A DNA stretch of 64,000 nucleotides from Ruminococcus sp. (GCF_017549005.1 NZ_JAFYYT010000007.1:62001-126000); one strand, 5' to 3'. Counted from the stretch's first letter, positions 9,553 to 18,651 are shown. Numbers and translations: made by a program. The notes: generated by a model not told the origin, from the letters alone.

Positions 9553-9599
9553 TTGCAATCTTCCAATTTATGTGATATAATGTTCGTAAATCGAACATT
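9553..9599 (+). promoter_or_regulatory. Promoter with overlapping palindromic operator for the kinase-regulator pair
   Basis: TTGCAA (9553-9558), 17 nt, TATAAT (9576-9581). A perfect 8-bp inverted repeat AATGTTCG-N5-CGAACATT (9579-9599) overlaps the end of the -10 box and the expected start site, the position of a repressor or autoregulator site. Confidence 0.65.
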
Positions 9600-9706
9600 A
9601 TTTACAATTTCAACGTCACTACAGATATGCAGACCTTAGATCTGCTCCCTGCAATCGGACAATTATATCATATAATTTAAAGTCTGCCTATACTGCGAGG
9701 TGTATT

Positions 9707-11320
9707 ATGACTGCAAATATTATTTCGGCTGTATTTCTTACACTTGGTCTGTGCGGTATGCTTGGTTCCGTCACGTGGATACTGAGGCGCGGAAACAGGA
9801 ACAGACTCACTCACCTGTTTATTAGCTGTCAGCTTTCTATTGTACTGTGGCTTATTTCCGAGCTCCTTATCCTCTGGTCAGTCAATACCGAACAGCTGTG
9901 GGGAAGCTACCTTATAGGAAATATCGGCATAAGCTTTTTCGGACCTCTTTGGCTCATGCTTTCGGCAGAATATGTCAGCGCGAGCAAAAAGCTCAAACAC
10001 ATCATGCATATACTTCCTCTTGTCTCGCTCACCTCTATTGCCCTGATAATTGCAAATCCCCGCCATCATCTGTATTATGCCGAGTTTGACATAAGCAAGG
10101 TCACTTACGGACCGCTTTTCTACGTTTTCCAGGCAATATACTACATATGCATCATCACAGGAATTACCATGATATGTCTCAAACATACACGCAGACAGGA
10201 TCAGATCAGCAAACAATCATTTCTTCTTATATTGTCAGCGGCTATACCTCTTGGCATCAATACTCTTACACTTACAGGAGTTTTCAAGTCATCAATAACG
10301 CTTACTCCCCTGTTTTTTGTTTTTTCTAGCCTGCTGATACTCATTGCCCTGGGGAAATACGGGCTTCTCAATATAAACAGCATAGCTATCCGCGATACTA
10401 TACAGAATATCAACAGCGGAGTTGTTATTTTCGATATAAACGGAACTGTTTCATATAAAAACAAATTCGCGGAAGCTCTTCCGTTTCTCAGGAATATTCT
10501 TACTCTGAACGACTTCCTTAAAGAGATTGAAAAAATAACTAATGAGACATTCGACAACGACTTTGAGTCGATAGAGCTTGTCTACAAGGATGAATTCTAT
10601 AATCTTAAACAGTCCAACTGCGAAAACAAATCCGGAACCAAAGTTGCAAGAGTCGTGACTATCAGCAACGTCACAGAATACCACGAGCTTGCTTCTGCTG
10701 AAAAAAAGCTCAGTCTTGAACAGGAACGCAACAGAATAGCTCAGGAAATGCACGACTCGGCAGGTCATACCTTTACAATGATAAGTTCCCTTGCAAAGCT
10801 CTTAAAGCATGAGGCACAGCAGAAAAAGCCCTCTTTTGACAAGATGCTGGAAAACATTTCCGAGATAGACGGCTTGTCACGAAGCGGCGTTACCCAGCTT
10901 CGCTGTACTATTAACAATCTCCGCGACGATGAATTTATGACTTCTATAACAAAAGCCGTACAGACGGTTACTACAGCTGTAAGAGGCGTGGATATAGAGC
11001 TCTGCATACAGGGCGAAGAGGACAAACGCTATAAATTCTGTATAAAGGAAATGTATGATAACTGCCGCGAGACCGTCACCAACGCTCTGCGGTATTCCGA
11101 AGCTTCGAGAATAGATATCATACTGAAATTCCTTAACGACCGCGTTGAGCTATATATTCTCGACAACGGCAGGGGCTGCGGCCATATCTCCGAGCATAAC
11201 GGTCTCAGAGGCATACGTGAAAGAACAGAAGCTCTCGGCGGAACTGTAAGATTCAGCTCTATCGAGGGAGAAGGCTTCAATACCATGATAAAAATACCCG
11301 TAAAAGAGGTGCAGATATGA
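9707..11320 (+). CDS. Sensor histidine kinase, N-terminal 7TM type, NarL-pathway class
   Basis: 537 aa. Seven hydrophobic segments span about residues 1-220 (7TM histidine-kinase sensor fold). Next come a PAS-like region (230-325), a HisKA_3 dimerisation helix with phospho-acceptor His349 in QEMHDSAGH, and a HATPase domain with DNCRETVTNALRYS (N box) and LDNGRGCG (G1). The start follows GCGAGGTG. It overlaps the response regulator gene by 4 bp (ATGA), so the two are translationally coupled partners. The signal is unknown; the 7TM module usually senses small ligands or membrane state. Confidence 0.92.
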   Translation: MTANIISAVFLTLGLCGMLGSVTWILRRGNRNRLTHLFISCQLSIVLWLISELLILWSVNTEQLWGSYLIGNIGISFFGPLWLMLSAEYVSASKKLKHIMHILPLVSLTSIALIIANPRHHLYYAEFDISKVTYGPLFYVFQAIYYICIITGITMICLKHTRRQDQISKQSFLLILSAAIPLGINTLTLTGVFKSSITLTPLFFVFSSLLILIALGKYGLLNINSIAIRDTIQNINSGVVIFDINGTVSYKNKFAEALPFLRNILTLNDFLKEIEKITNETFDNDFESIELVYKDEFYNLKQSNCENKSGTKVARVVTISNVTEYHELASAEKKLSLEQERNRIAQEMHDSAGHTFTMISSLAKLLKHEAQQKKPSFDKMLENISEIDGLSRSGVTQLRCTINNLRDDEFMTSITKAVQTVTTAVRGVDIELCIQGEEDKRYKFCIKEMYDNCRETVTNALRYSEASRIDIILKFLNDRVELYILDNGRGCGHISEHNGLRGIRERTEALGGTVRFSSIEGEGFNTMIKIPVKEVQI

Positions 11321-11943
11321 TAAAGGTTATATTGGCAGACGACATTCAGATACTGCGCGCAGGTCTGAGTACAGTGCTTGAAAGCGACGATGATATCAAA
11401 GTGGTTGGTCAGGCTTCTGACGGCAAGGAGGCTTACGAAATGAGCGTAAGGCTAAAGCCCGATGTCGTTCTCATGGATATGAGAATGCCCGACTACGACG
11501 GCGGATACGGCACAAGGAAAATAAAGGATACTCTTCCCGATGTTAAAGTTCTTGTGCTGACCACATTCGACGATAAGGAAACTGTCGACAAAGCTATTGC
11601 CAGCGGTGCAGACGGCTACATACTGAAGGAAATGGACAACGACAAGATAATCGGCTCTATCAAGGCTGTTGCAGGCGGAATAAATGTTTTCTGCGATAAT
11701 ATCTTCAGATCCATAAAAAAAGACGTTTATATGCAGCAGGACGCCAGGAATTATGACCTTACAGAGCGCGAGATCGACCTGCTTCGGCTCATTTGTGACG
11801 GAGCCGACAATAAAGAGATCGCCTCAAAGCTTTTCCTCGCGGAAGGAACTGTAAGAAACGGGATCTCAAGGCTCCTTGAAAAGCTAGGCCTGAAAGACCG
11901 CACCCAGCTTGCAGTCTTTGCTATAAAAAACAACATATTATAA
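11317..11943 (+). CDS. Response regulator, NarL/LuxR family
   Basis: 208 aa. The receiver domain has acidic residues ADD near the start, phospho-acceptor Asp54 (LMDMRMPD), Thr in LTTFDD and Lys in ILKEMDND. The output is a LuxR-type HTH (LTEREIDLLRLICDGADNKEIASKLFLAEGTVRNGISRLLEKLGLKDRTQ). It pairs with the kinase immediately upstream. The palindrome at 9579-9599 is a natural candidate for autoregulation, since NarL-type proteins bind inverted repeats. Targets outside the pair are not visible. Confidence 0.94.
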   Translation: MIKVILADDIQILRAGLSTVLESDDDIKVVGQASDGKEAYEMSVRLKPDVVLMDMRMPDYDGGYGTRKIKDTLPDVKVLVLTTFDDKETVDKAIASGADGYILKEMDNDKIIGSIKAVAGGINVFCDNIFRSIKKDVYMQQDARNYDLTEREIDLLRLICDGADNKEIASKLFLAEGTVRNGISRLLEKLGLKDRTQLAVFAIKNNIL

Positions 11944-11945
11944 CG

Positions 11946-11973
11946 AAAAGCGGAAGCAATTGCTTCCGCTTTT
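11946..11973. terminator. Bidirectional terminator
   Basis: Perfect 28-bp palindrome (AAAAGCGGAAGCAA and complement) with A- and T-tracts at its ends, directly after the response regulator and 36 bp from the convergent membrane protein gene. Confidence 0.88.
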
Positions 11974-12008
11974 TCTATGTAATATCCCTTTTATCCCTGT
12001 TCATACAG

Positions 12009-12662
12009 TTAATAAGCTCCCAGATTCACAAAGCGTGACATCAGTAAAGCCAGTACCGCTCCTGCTGCGATGCCCGAAACTATCTGCTTCGTAGTTCTGT
12101 ACATAACAACAGCCGCAGCAATGAAGATTACGGTATTTACGGCACTCGTTAAGCCGAAGTATAACCAGCCCACTGAAAAACAGCCCTGCGTGAGAAATGC
12201 AAATATCAGCGCTGATATTGCAGAAGAGACTAAAGTCGGTCCCTTACCGTACCAGCATATTACCGCCAGCAGCGGCGAAACAAGTGTAAGCCCGTACCAT
12301 ATCATCATATAGCTGCCCGGGTCAAAGCCGCAGAAAAATATGGTATATACATGATATGCCAGGCACATTCCCGCGAAGAAAACAAAGGTATTAACTGCTG
12401 CTTTCAACGGCGTAAAACTATATACCGATATGATAAGCGCAATAAGTATCCATACAGGCAGGCATGACAAAACATTTCCGAGGTCAAGCCTGTCTATGAG
12501 TTTTCGCCACCATATATCCGAGCCGTATGGAAGCCCGTCCAGCCACTTGGCAATAAATCCCATAGCCAGACCAAAGATACCTATCAGTACTGTATTGCGT
12601 ACCGAAGCCGCTTTATTCGTTATTGCCAAAGGTTCTCTTACTTTTCTGAGCTTTTCTTTCAT
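12009..12662 (-). CDS. Small membrane protein of the ABC/two-component module
   Basis: 217 aa with about seven hydrophobic segments after a short basic N-terminus. No catalytic motif. It begins 32 bp after the permease stop with GGTGG ahead of the ATG and no terminator in between, so it is likely co-transcribed with the ABC pair. The segment pattern (WLDGLPYGSDIWW near the N-terminus, Gly/Ala-rich TM helices) resembles small membrane proteins of Clostridia whose role is unknown. It might assist the permease or provide resistance by itself; this is only inferred from position. Confidence 0.7.
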   Translation of the reverse strand: MKEKLRKVREPLAITNKAASVRNTVLIGIFGLAMGFIAKWLDGLPYGSDIWWRKLIDRLDLGNVLSCLPVWILIALIISVYSFTPLKAAVNTFVFFAGMCLAYHVYTIFFCGFDPGSYMMIWYGLTLVSPLLAVICWYGKGPTLVSSAISALIFAFLTQGCFSVGWLYFGLTSAVNTVIFIAAAVVMYRTTKQIVSGIAAGAVLALLMSRFVNLGAY

Positions 12663-12694
12663 TTTACCACCATTTTCTTTATCGGCACAGGATA

Positions 12695-15430
12695 TCAGAG
12701 ATTTTCATTTTTAAGAGCGTCGATAGTATTGTCCTTCCTGATCTTGCCCATAGAATACATCATCGTTACAAACACTACAAGGAAAACGCTAAGGACCGCG
12801 ATACCTACAGCCTTCCACGGCATTGTGAACGGAGTGTCTATTCCTCTGTTTATCGCACGGTAAATAAGGTATGTAACTCCTGCCGATGCAGGTATTCCGT
12901 ACAGAAGTGCCTTTGAACCATAGAGCAGACACTCGAAATTCAGCATTTTTCTCATACCCTTTCGTGTCATTCCCACTGATTTGAGCATTGCAAATTCTCT
13001 TCTGCGAAGATTGATATTCGTTGTGATAGTATTGAATACATTCGCAGCCGCAATAAGTGAGATAAGTACGATGAATCCATATGCGAACACCTTTATGATA
13101 AGCGTTGCATTCCTGTCATCTTCTATAGACTGTGCGTAATTGTACACGAATGTCTCATCTATCTTCATTTGTTTTATCAAATTTTGCAGTTCTTCATAGC
13201 CCTTATCTGTATCGTCGGACTTCATGAAATAGATAAGGCTGTAGGTCTCTTCAAAATTTCCGACCCTCATTTTTTCCCTGAAGCTGTACGGGTAAACCAG
13301 TGAATTATCGTATTCTCCTATAAAATAAGGTCTGTCGGGCAGGACCTTTCCTATATTGAGCTGAATGTCATGAACGCATTCTTCGGTCGGTACAACTTTT
13401 TCGTCAGTACCGTTGGAATATACAACATAATCACCTTCGTTACTCAAATATGGATATCCTTCCTGCTCATCAAATGCTTCGGTTATCAACGATACATTAT
13501 CCTTGTTGAAGATGTTGAGACGCACTACTCTTCCTGTTTTTTCGTCAAGCATCATACCGTTGTCAAATGCAACGCCGAGAGGAGCTTCAGCATTATAGAA
13601 CGCTTCTTCCGAAAGCCCGTACTGATGAAGCATATCGACATATGTTGCGTCATCTATGAATAAGATCGGTGTAAAGAACATCTTATATTCCTCACGCTCC
13701 TTATCTCTTTCTTCATAATTATTGAGTGCTTTCGGGTCTATATCATCTTCTGAGACATAGACATCCTGAAATGCTCTGAAAAGATACGACACATCTGTGA
13801 TATGCTCTGTATTTCTGATAGCTTTCAGAATATCTTCCTGATCTGTGCCATTGCTGACTCTGTTACTCGTATTCCAGTACAATTCATAATCAAAGCTCGC
13901 ACTGTCGAATGCGTCAGATGAAGCTGCCGTAAGGTAATTTGTGAATGCCGACGCCGAAACAAAAAGCAATATGCTCATAAAGAGGCTTATTATAGTTGCT
14001 CTGTACTTCTTTTTGCTACGCTTGAAGTACTTATGTGCGAGAACACCCGGAAGTCCGAAGAGCTTGTATATGAATTTGGGAGTCCTGATGTGCTTTGTCT
14101 GCTTTATGTCGGTATTCTGACGGATAGCATCAACCGCCGAGACCTTTGTCGCTCTTTTTGAGGGAATCCATGCAGATATCCTGATAGTTACAAAGGCTAT
14201 AACAGCCGCTGCGATAAGAGCTGCAGGTGAAATGCAAATACGCAGTTTCTCCGGATAAGAATCATCAGTAAATACCGAGAATCTGCTGCCGAGAGCAAGG
14301 AAAGTTATCCACATACCTGCGATTCCGAGGAGTATACCGAGCGGTATACCTACAATGCTTAGGGCTGTACCCTCGAACCTGACCATTTTGCGGAGCTGCT
14401 TTCTTGTAGCTCCTATAGAGGAAAGGAGTCCGAACTGCTTCGTTCTCTCGGAAACCGATATTGCAAAAGCGTTATAAATAAGCATTATCGAACCGAACAT
14501 GATAAGTCCTATAACTATGCAGAAAAGTGCCAATATCACGCCATAGAACGATTCATACCTTGAAACTCCCTTGAATAAGAGAAGCGATGTATTGTTCATG
14601 CCTTCAAGAGAATTTTCCTTCTTAAACCCGTAAAGCTCCTTTGGATTATTCATGCGGTAGTATAAATCAAATTCAGTATCATTGCCATATTCATCAGGAA
14701 CTGTAAATGCTGTATATCCCGGAGCGGAATAGTCTTCCAGGTTAAACGAACGCTTATAGATTCCGACTACAGTGTACTGTCTTTCTTCTCTTACATCAAG
14801 GTATTCGGCAGCGAGAACTTCACCGTCATCGCCGTCTGTCGCTCTGAAAGGATTGTTCTGTATGAGTTTAATTCCCTTTATCTCTGATATTCTGTCTCCA
14901 ACCTCTCCCGCAGTTGACATACCGTATTTTATAAGCTTGACTGGATCGAGCTTTCTGTCGCCGATACCAAGAGAGATACTGTCCCCTTCTTTTAGGTCCA
15001 CATCGCCGTTCTGTGAAAGATGATCCGGAATGATTATCTCCGTATTGTCCTTCGGCATTCTTCCCGAAATAAGATGAACAGGTATCATGCCGTCCTCATC
15101 CTCTTCAAATCCAGAAATATAGAGATATGGCTTGTATGCGTTGGAGCTTCCTATATCAGCATAACCGATATAGGAAAGGACGCCCATATCCTTGATCTTA
15201 TCTGAATCCTTCAGCTTCATATAAGTGGAATAGTCCGCACTGTCCTCGCGGCCATGCCACTTTCCCTCGGAATACTCCATAAAGCCGATAGCATACTGTC
15301 TTACTGAGGCAAAAGATGTGGTTACGGCACATATAAGCGCCGTTGAAAGCATTATGCCGATGATCGTGACAAGAGTCCGTATCTTGTTCTTTTTGAGCGA
15401 TTTGACCGTGACCTTATCGAATATGTTCAT
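12695..15430 (-). CDS. ABC transporter permease, FtsX/MacB type
   Basis: 911 aa. TM1 (about 16-38) is followed by a roughly 250-residue extracytoplasmic region, an FtsX core of three helices (about 300-425) containing the SERTKQFGLLSSIGATRKQL coupling segment, another TM near 480, a second large extracytoplasmic domain (500-770), and a second FtsX core (775-905) with LRRREFAMLKSVGMT. This is the fused two-FtsX layout seen in exporters or mechanotransmitters that handle peptides and lipids in Firmicutes, often regulated by a neighbouring two-component system. Its start overlaps the ATPase stop by 4 bp. Confidence 0.92.
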   Translation of the reverse strand: MNIFDKVTVKSLKKNKIRTLVTIIGIMLSTALICAVTTSFASVRQYAIGFMEYSEGKWHGREDSADYSTYMKLKDSDKIKDMGVLSYIGYADIGSSNAYKPYLYISGFEEDEDGMIPVHLISGRMPKDNTEIIIPDHLSQNGDVDLKEGDSISLGIGDRKLDPVKLIKYGMSTAGEVGDRISEIKGIKLIQNNPFRATDGDDGEVLAAEYLDVREERQYTVVGIYKRSFNLEDYSAPGYTAFTVPDEYGNDTEFDLYYRMNNPKELYGFKKENSLEGMNNTSLLLFKGVSRYESFYGVILALFCIVIGLIMFGSIMLIYNAFAISVSERTKQFGLLSSIGATRKQLRKMVRFEGTALSIVGIPLGILLGIAGMWITFLALGSRFSVFTDDSYPEKLRICISPAALIAAAVIAFVTIRISAWIPSKRATKVSAVDAIRQNTDIKQTKHIRTPKFIYKLFGLPGVLAHKYFKRSKKKYRATIISLFMSILLFVSASAFTNYLTAASSDAFDSASFDYELYWNTSNRVSNGTDQEDILKAIRNTEHITDVSYLFRAFQDVYVSEDDIDPKALNNYEERDKEREEYKMFFTPILFIDDATYVDMLHQYGLSEEAFYNAEAPLGVAFDNGMMLDEKTGRVVRLNIFNKDNVSLITEAFDEQEGYPYLSNEGDYVVYSNGTDEKVVPTEECVHDIQLNIGKVLPDRPYFIGEYDNSLVYPYSFREKMRVGNFEETYSLIYFMKSDDTDKGYEELQNLIKQMKIDETFVYNYAQSIEDDRNATLIIKVFAYGFIVLISLIAAANVFNTITTNINLRRREFAMLKSVGMTRKGMRKMLNFECLLYGSKALLYGIPASAGVTYLIYRAINRGIDTPFTMPWKAVGIAVLSVFLVVFVTMMYSMGKIRKDNTIDALKNENL

Positions 15431-16110
15431 TTGCGTATCACCTCGTCACGAATTATCCTTCCGTCCTCGATGGCAAGTATCCTGTCAGCCTGGAGAGCAA
15501 TGTTTTCATCATGTGTTATTATTATAAGAGTCTGATTGTACTTCTGATTTGAAAGCTTCAGCAGCTCAACTATCTCCTGACTGTTCCTGCTGTCGAGGTT
15601 TCCTGTGGGTTCGTCTGCGAGAACTATTGCAGGAGCATTCATAAGAGCTCTTCCGATAGAAACTCTCTGCTGCTGACCGCCCGAAAGCTGATTGGGAAGA
15701 TGTCCCTCGCGGCCTTTGAGTTTCAATGTTTCGAGCAGCTCGTTAAGTCTGTCATTATTCACCTGCTGACCGTCCATAAGCACGGGAAGTGTGATATTCT
15801 CCGTAACATTGAGCACGGGGATAAGATTATAGAACTGATATATCAAGCCGACCTGTCTGCGGCGGAAAATAGCAAGCTGATCGTCGTCCTGAGCGTAAAC
15901 GTCGCTGCCGTCCATATATACCTTGCCCGATGTAGGCTTGTCAACTCCGCCGAGAATATGCAGCAATGTGGACTTTCCCGAACCCGAAGGACCGATGATA
16001 GCTACAAATTCTCCCTTTGTGACAGAAAAACTCACATTGTCCAGAGCATGGACTTCATTTTCACCGCTGCCATATGTCTTGCATAAATTCTCAACTTTTA
16101 AGATCTCCAT
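15427..16110 (-). CDS. ABC transporter ATP-binding protein, MacB/LolD family
   Basis: 227 aa. Walker A GPSGSGKST (40-48), Q loop, signature LSGGQQQRVSIGRAL, Walker B IVLADEPTGNLD and an H loop in IIITHDE are all present. MacB/LolD/BceA-type ATPases drive FtsX-type permeases by mechanotransmission rather than ordinary transport. It is the first gene of the ABC unit, preceded by an extended -10 promoter with a tandem GTCA repeat over the -35 position (16143-16174), which suggests control by the response regulator encoded just upstream. Confidence 0.95.
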   Translation of the reverse strand: MEILKVENLCKTYGSGENEVHALDNVSFSVTKGEFVAIIGPSGSGKSTLLHILGGVDKPTSGKVYMDGSDVYAQDDDQLAIFRRRQVGLIYQFYNLIPVLNVTENITLPVLMDGQQVNNDRLNELLETLKLKGREGHLPNQLSGGQQQRVSIGRALMNAPAIVLADEPTGNLDSRNSQEIVELLKLSNQKYNQTLIIITHDENIALQADRILAIEDGRIIRDEVIRK

Positions 16111-16142
16111 AATAATTACTCCTTTTCTGAGTTTCTGTGTTT

Positions 16143-16174
16143 ATTCTACCATGTCAATATGACTTTACGGTGAC
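16143..16174 (-). promoter_or_regulatory. Activator-dependent promoter of the ABC genes with OmpR-type direct repeat
   Basis: Minus strand: TGG plus TAGAAT (16148-16143, extended -10) lacks a recognisable -35. In its place two GTCA half-sites lie exactly 11 bp apart (16174-16171 and 16163-16160), the spacing bound by OmpR-family dimers. Confidence 0.55.
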
Positions 16175-16200
16175 TCGAAAATAACAAAAATGTCACAAAA

Positions 16201-16226
16201 GAAAAAGCGGAGATATTTCTCCGCTT
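16201..16226 (-). terminator. Terminator between the two-component genes and the ABC genes
   Basis: Minus strand AAGCGGAGA and its complement form a 9-bp stem with a 4-nt loop directly at the kinase stop codon, followed by TTTCTTTTG. It uncouples the kinase gene from the ABC genes, consistent with the separate promoter. Confidence 0.85.
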
Positions 16227-17232
16227 ATACCGTGCTTTCGTAAAATCTTAAAGTGAACAGAGCACCTCCGTCGGGAGAATTCTCAGCCTTGAGAGTACCA
16301 TTCTGCTCGGTGATTATCGTTCTTGCAAGAGCAAGTCCGATACCGAATCCGCCTTTATCCTCGGAATCCTTGCCCTTATAGAACCTTTCAAAAATGTGCG
16401 GCAGATCCTCGCTTGCTATGCCGCTTCCGCTGTCGCTTATCCTTATTTCGGAATACAGCGGATTATGAGTGCCGACAACGGTTATTTTACCGCCTTCGGG
16501 AGTATGCTCCATACAGTTTTTTACGATATTTCCTATAGCCTCGCAGCTCCATGCGATATCGCAGGACAATTCGCCGTCAGACTCGATTTCGAGCTGCTGA
16601 CCGCGAAGCTCGATAGGAACGCGGACAGGCATACACGCTTTATCAAGAAGATCGTGCATGGCTATGTGTTCCCTGTTGAATCTTACCGTACCTGCGTCAA
16701 GCTTTGAAAGCTTGAGGAGCGCGGTTATGAGCCAGTCGATGCGTGAAAGCAGACCGTACAGCTTCTGAACTGTCTGCTCGCGCTTTTCATATGTCATATC
16801 AGGCTCTGACAGCATGGAAACAAGAATATTTATAGATGTCAGAGGAGTTCGTATCTGATGTGAGATATCCGCAAGAAGGTCCGCAAGATACATCTTGTCG
16901 TCCATGAGCTTTGATTTCTGCTCTCTCAGCATTACAGTCATTTTGTAGACCTCAGTGCTAAGAAGCGCAAGCTCCCCTTCGGAACAGTTTTCGATACTTA
17001 CGCCTTCATCGCCGTGAAGTATGCTGTTTATCTTCCCGGAAAGATCCGTTATCTTTTTATACCTGTACCAGACAGTGATAAAATGAGTAATGCAGAAAGC
17101 CAGACAGACGCAGAGAACAGCTATTACGAGCCGTTTATCATATATCCATGCTGCAATAATCGCGATAACTGATATAAGCACGAAAAATTTCAGTGAATTC
17201 AGTACTTCTTTGTTTCGTAAGAGCTTCATCAT
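16225..17232 (-). CDS. Sensor histidine kinase, intramembrane-sensing type
   Basis: 335 aa. Two membrane helices (about 13-30 and 34-54) are joined by only a few residues, so there is no extracellular sensor domain, as in BceS-like kinases that read out a partner ABC transporter. A HAMP-like linker follows, then HisKA with His125 (ADISHQIRTPLTS) and a HATPase domain with N box NIVKNCMEHTPEGG, G1 SDSGSGIASEDLPHIFERFYKG and G2 GGFGIGLALA. The gene overlaps its regulator by 4 bp. Context with an FtsX-type ABC pair points to a cell-envelope or peptide-antibiotic response. Confidence 0.92.
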   Translation of the reverse strand: MMKLLRNKEVLNSLKFFVLISVIAIIAAWIYDKRLVIAVLCVCLAFCITHFITVWYRYKKITDLSGKINSILHGDEGVSIENCSEGELALLSTEVYKMTVMLREQKSKLMDDKMYLADLLADISHQIRTPLTSINILVSMLSEPDMTYEKREQTVQKLYGLLSRIDWLITALLKLSKLDAGTVRFNREHIAMHDLLDKACMPVRVPIELRGQQLEIESDGELSCDIAWSCEAIGNIVKNCMEHTPEGGKITVVGTHNPLYSEIRISDSGSGIASEDLPHIFERFYKGKDSEDKGGFGIGLALARTIITEQNGTLKAENSPDGGALFTLRFYESTV

Positions 17233-17900
17233 GCGTCCACCTTATATCCAAGTCCCCTTACGGTCTTGATTATTTCGGGATTCTGAGGATCGTCCTCTAT
17301 TTTCTCACGAAGCCGCTTTATGTATACGGTAAGCGTATTATCATTGACAAAGTCCCCTGCAATGTCCCATATAGACTCAAGGAGCTTGGTCCTGGTCATA
17401 ACAGCGCCCCTGTTGTTGATAAATACAAGCAGCAGTCTGTACTCAAGGGCTGAGAGGAAAAGATCCTTTCCGTTCTTGCTTGCTGTTCCCTTTACGGTAT
17501 CAACCGTAACATCGCCGAGCTGAGTTATATTTCCGGCAGTTCCGGTTAGTCTTAGTACGTTCTTGATACGCGATATGAGTTCGCGCGGACGGAAAGGCTT
17601 GGCTATGTAGTCGTCAGCTCCGAGATCAAAACCTGTTACCGTACTGAACTCATCACCCGAGGCAGTCAGGAAAATAACAGGCAGACAGGTGCTTGACTTT
17701 ATTGCCGAGCATACCGCAAAACCGTTGCCGTCTGCAAGGGAAACATCGAGCAGTACAAGGTCAAAACTCTCCTTTTCAACGAGCTCTATTGCGGCAGTCT
17801 GTCCTTTGGCGTTTTTTACGCTGAATCCCTCTTTTGAGAGAAATTCTATGAGATTGTCAATTATTTCCTTATCGTCTTCTACAAGCAGTATCCTGTACAA
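17229..17900 (-). CDS. Response regulator, OmpR family
   Basis: 223 aa. Receiver domain with VEDD near the N-terminus, phospho-acceptor Asp52 (LLDVSLADG), LTASGDE and the Lys in IAKPF; winged-helix output with RTKLLESIWDIAGDFVNDNTLTVYIKRLREKIEDDP and the C-terminal hairpin TVRGLGYKVDA. It is first in the pair with the intramembrane kinase. The 11-bp tandem GTCA motif upstream of the ABC genes is a plausible binding site. Its own promoter is at 17956-17984. Confidence 0.94.
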   Translation of the reverse strand: MYRILLVEDDKEIIDNLIEFLSKEGFSVKNAKGQTAAIELVEKESFDLVLLDVSLADGNGFAVCSAIKSSTCLPVIFLTASGDEFSTVTGFDLGADDYIAKPFRPRELISRIKNVLRLTGTAGNITQLGDVTVDTVKGTASKNGKDLFLSALEYRLLLVFINNRGAVMTRTKLLESIWDIAGDFVNDNTLTVYIKRLREKIEDDPQNPEIIKTVRGLGYKVDA

Positions 17901-17955
17901 TTAAATTCAGCTCCGTTCAAAAAAAGTCTGACAGATTTCCCCTTATAATATGATA

Positions 17956-17984
17956 ATTATATCATAATTCAGGATAAAATGCAA
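17956..17984 (-). promoter_or_regulatory. Promoter of the regulator-kinase pair with palindrome
   Basis: Minus strand TTGCAT (17984-17979), 17 nt, TATAAT (17961-17956). An 18-bp inverted repeat TATGATA-N4-TATCATA (17949-17966) covers the -10 box and could be an operator, although its AT content makes chance possible. Confidence 0.6.
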
Positions 17985-18009
17985 CGAAAAAAGGTCTTTC
18001 CGCTGCAAT

Positions 18010-18525
18010 TCAGTATTCTATACCCTTTCTTGCGGTTATTCCCTTCTGATATGGGTGCTTTACAGCTGTCATTTCCGTGATATAGTCTGCGGTTGTCATG
18101 AAAAGCTCTGTCGGCTCCCTTCCGGTTATAACTATCTCGGCTCTGTCTGAAAAGCTCCTGATAAAGCTTTCCGCAAGTTCTGTATCTATGAGCTTTTTGC
18201 CGTATGCGTCGAGGAACTCATCAAGAACAACAAGCTGAACTTTTTCGGTTTCTACGAGTTCTGCAGCTTTTTTCAGCATATCGGTATGTACAGCCGTTAT
18301 CAGCTGCTTTTCCGCGCTGTTCATCTGAAAGGTAAACTTTGTACACTCTTTGCAGCAAAATACCGTATTATTCTCAAGCTTTTCAAGAACTTTTATCTCG
18401 GAAGATGAACCGTTTTTAAGGAACTGGAAAAAAGCAGTCTTCATACCCGAACCGCAGGCACGGACAGTCAGTCCGACAGCGGCAGTAGTCTTCCCTTTTC
18501 CGCTCCCATAATAAATATGAAGCAC
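18010..18525 (-). CDS. cobO: Cob(I)yrinic acid a,c-diamide adenosyltransferase
   Basis: CobA/CobO/BtuR family enzyme that transfers the 5'-deoxyadenosyl group of ATP to the cobalt of corrinoids; cytosolic. The P-loop GSGKGKTTAAVG opens the protein, followed by VVLDEFLDAYGKK and EIVITGREPTELF. The GTG at 18525 is chosen over GTG 18534 because GAGGTG lies at proper distance from it and the resulting N-terminus MLHIYYGSGKGK is the family norm. It fits functionally with the B12-riboswitch operon 3 kb away but is a separate unit without its own riboswitch. The 171-aa length is on the short side for the family. Confidence 0.92.
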   Translation of the reverse strand: MLHIYYGSGKGKTTAAVGLTVRACGSGMKTAFFQFLKNGSSSEIKVLEKLENNTVFCCKECTKFTFQMNSAEKQLITAVHTDMLKKAAELVETEKVQLVVLDEFLDAYGKKLIDTELAESFIRSFSDRAEIVITGREPTELFMTTADYITEMTAVKHPYQKGITARKGIEY

Positions 18526-18593
18526 TTCTGTCACCTCATTCTGTATTCAGATATCAAAATCATTATATCATGCTGAACAGGTTTTATCAAGGC

Positions 18594-18622
18594 TTGACAT
18601 TATTATCACAAGGTAATATAAT
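18594..18622 (+). promoter_or_regulatory. Promoter of the HAD phosphatase gene
   Basis: TTGACA (18594-18599), 17 nt, TATAAT (18617-18622): perfect consensus. The start site near 18629 excludes the upstream ATG at 18628. Confidence 0.88.
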
Positions 18623-18651
18623 GATTATTGTATGAAAAAAGGAGTGTTTTA

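Noticed and set aside
9579-9599. LexA (SOS) box
   Set aside because: The arms are reversed: GTTCG-N5-CGAAC rather than CGAAC-N4-GTTCG, so LexA is not supported.
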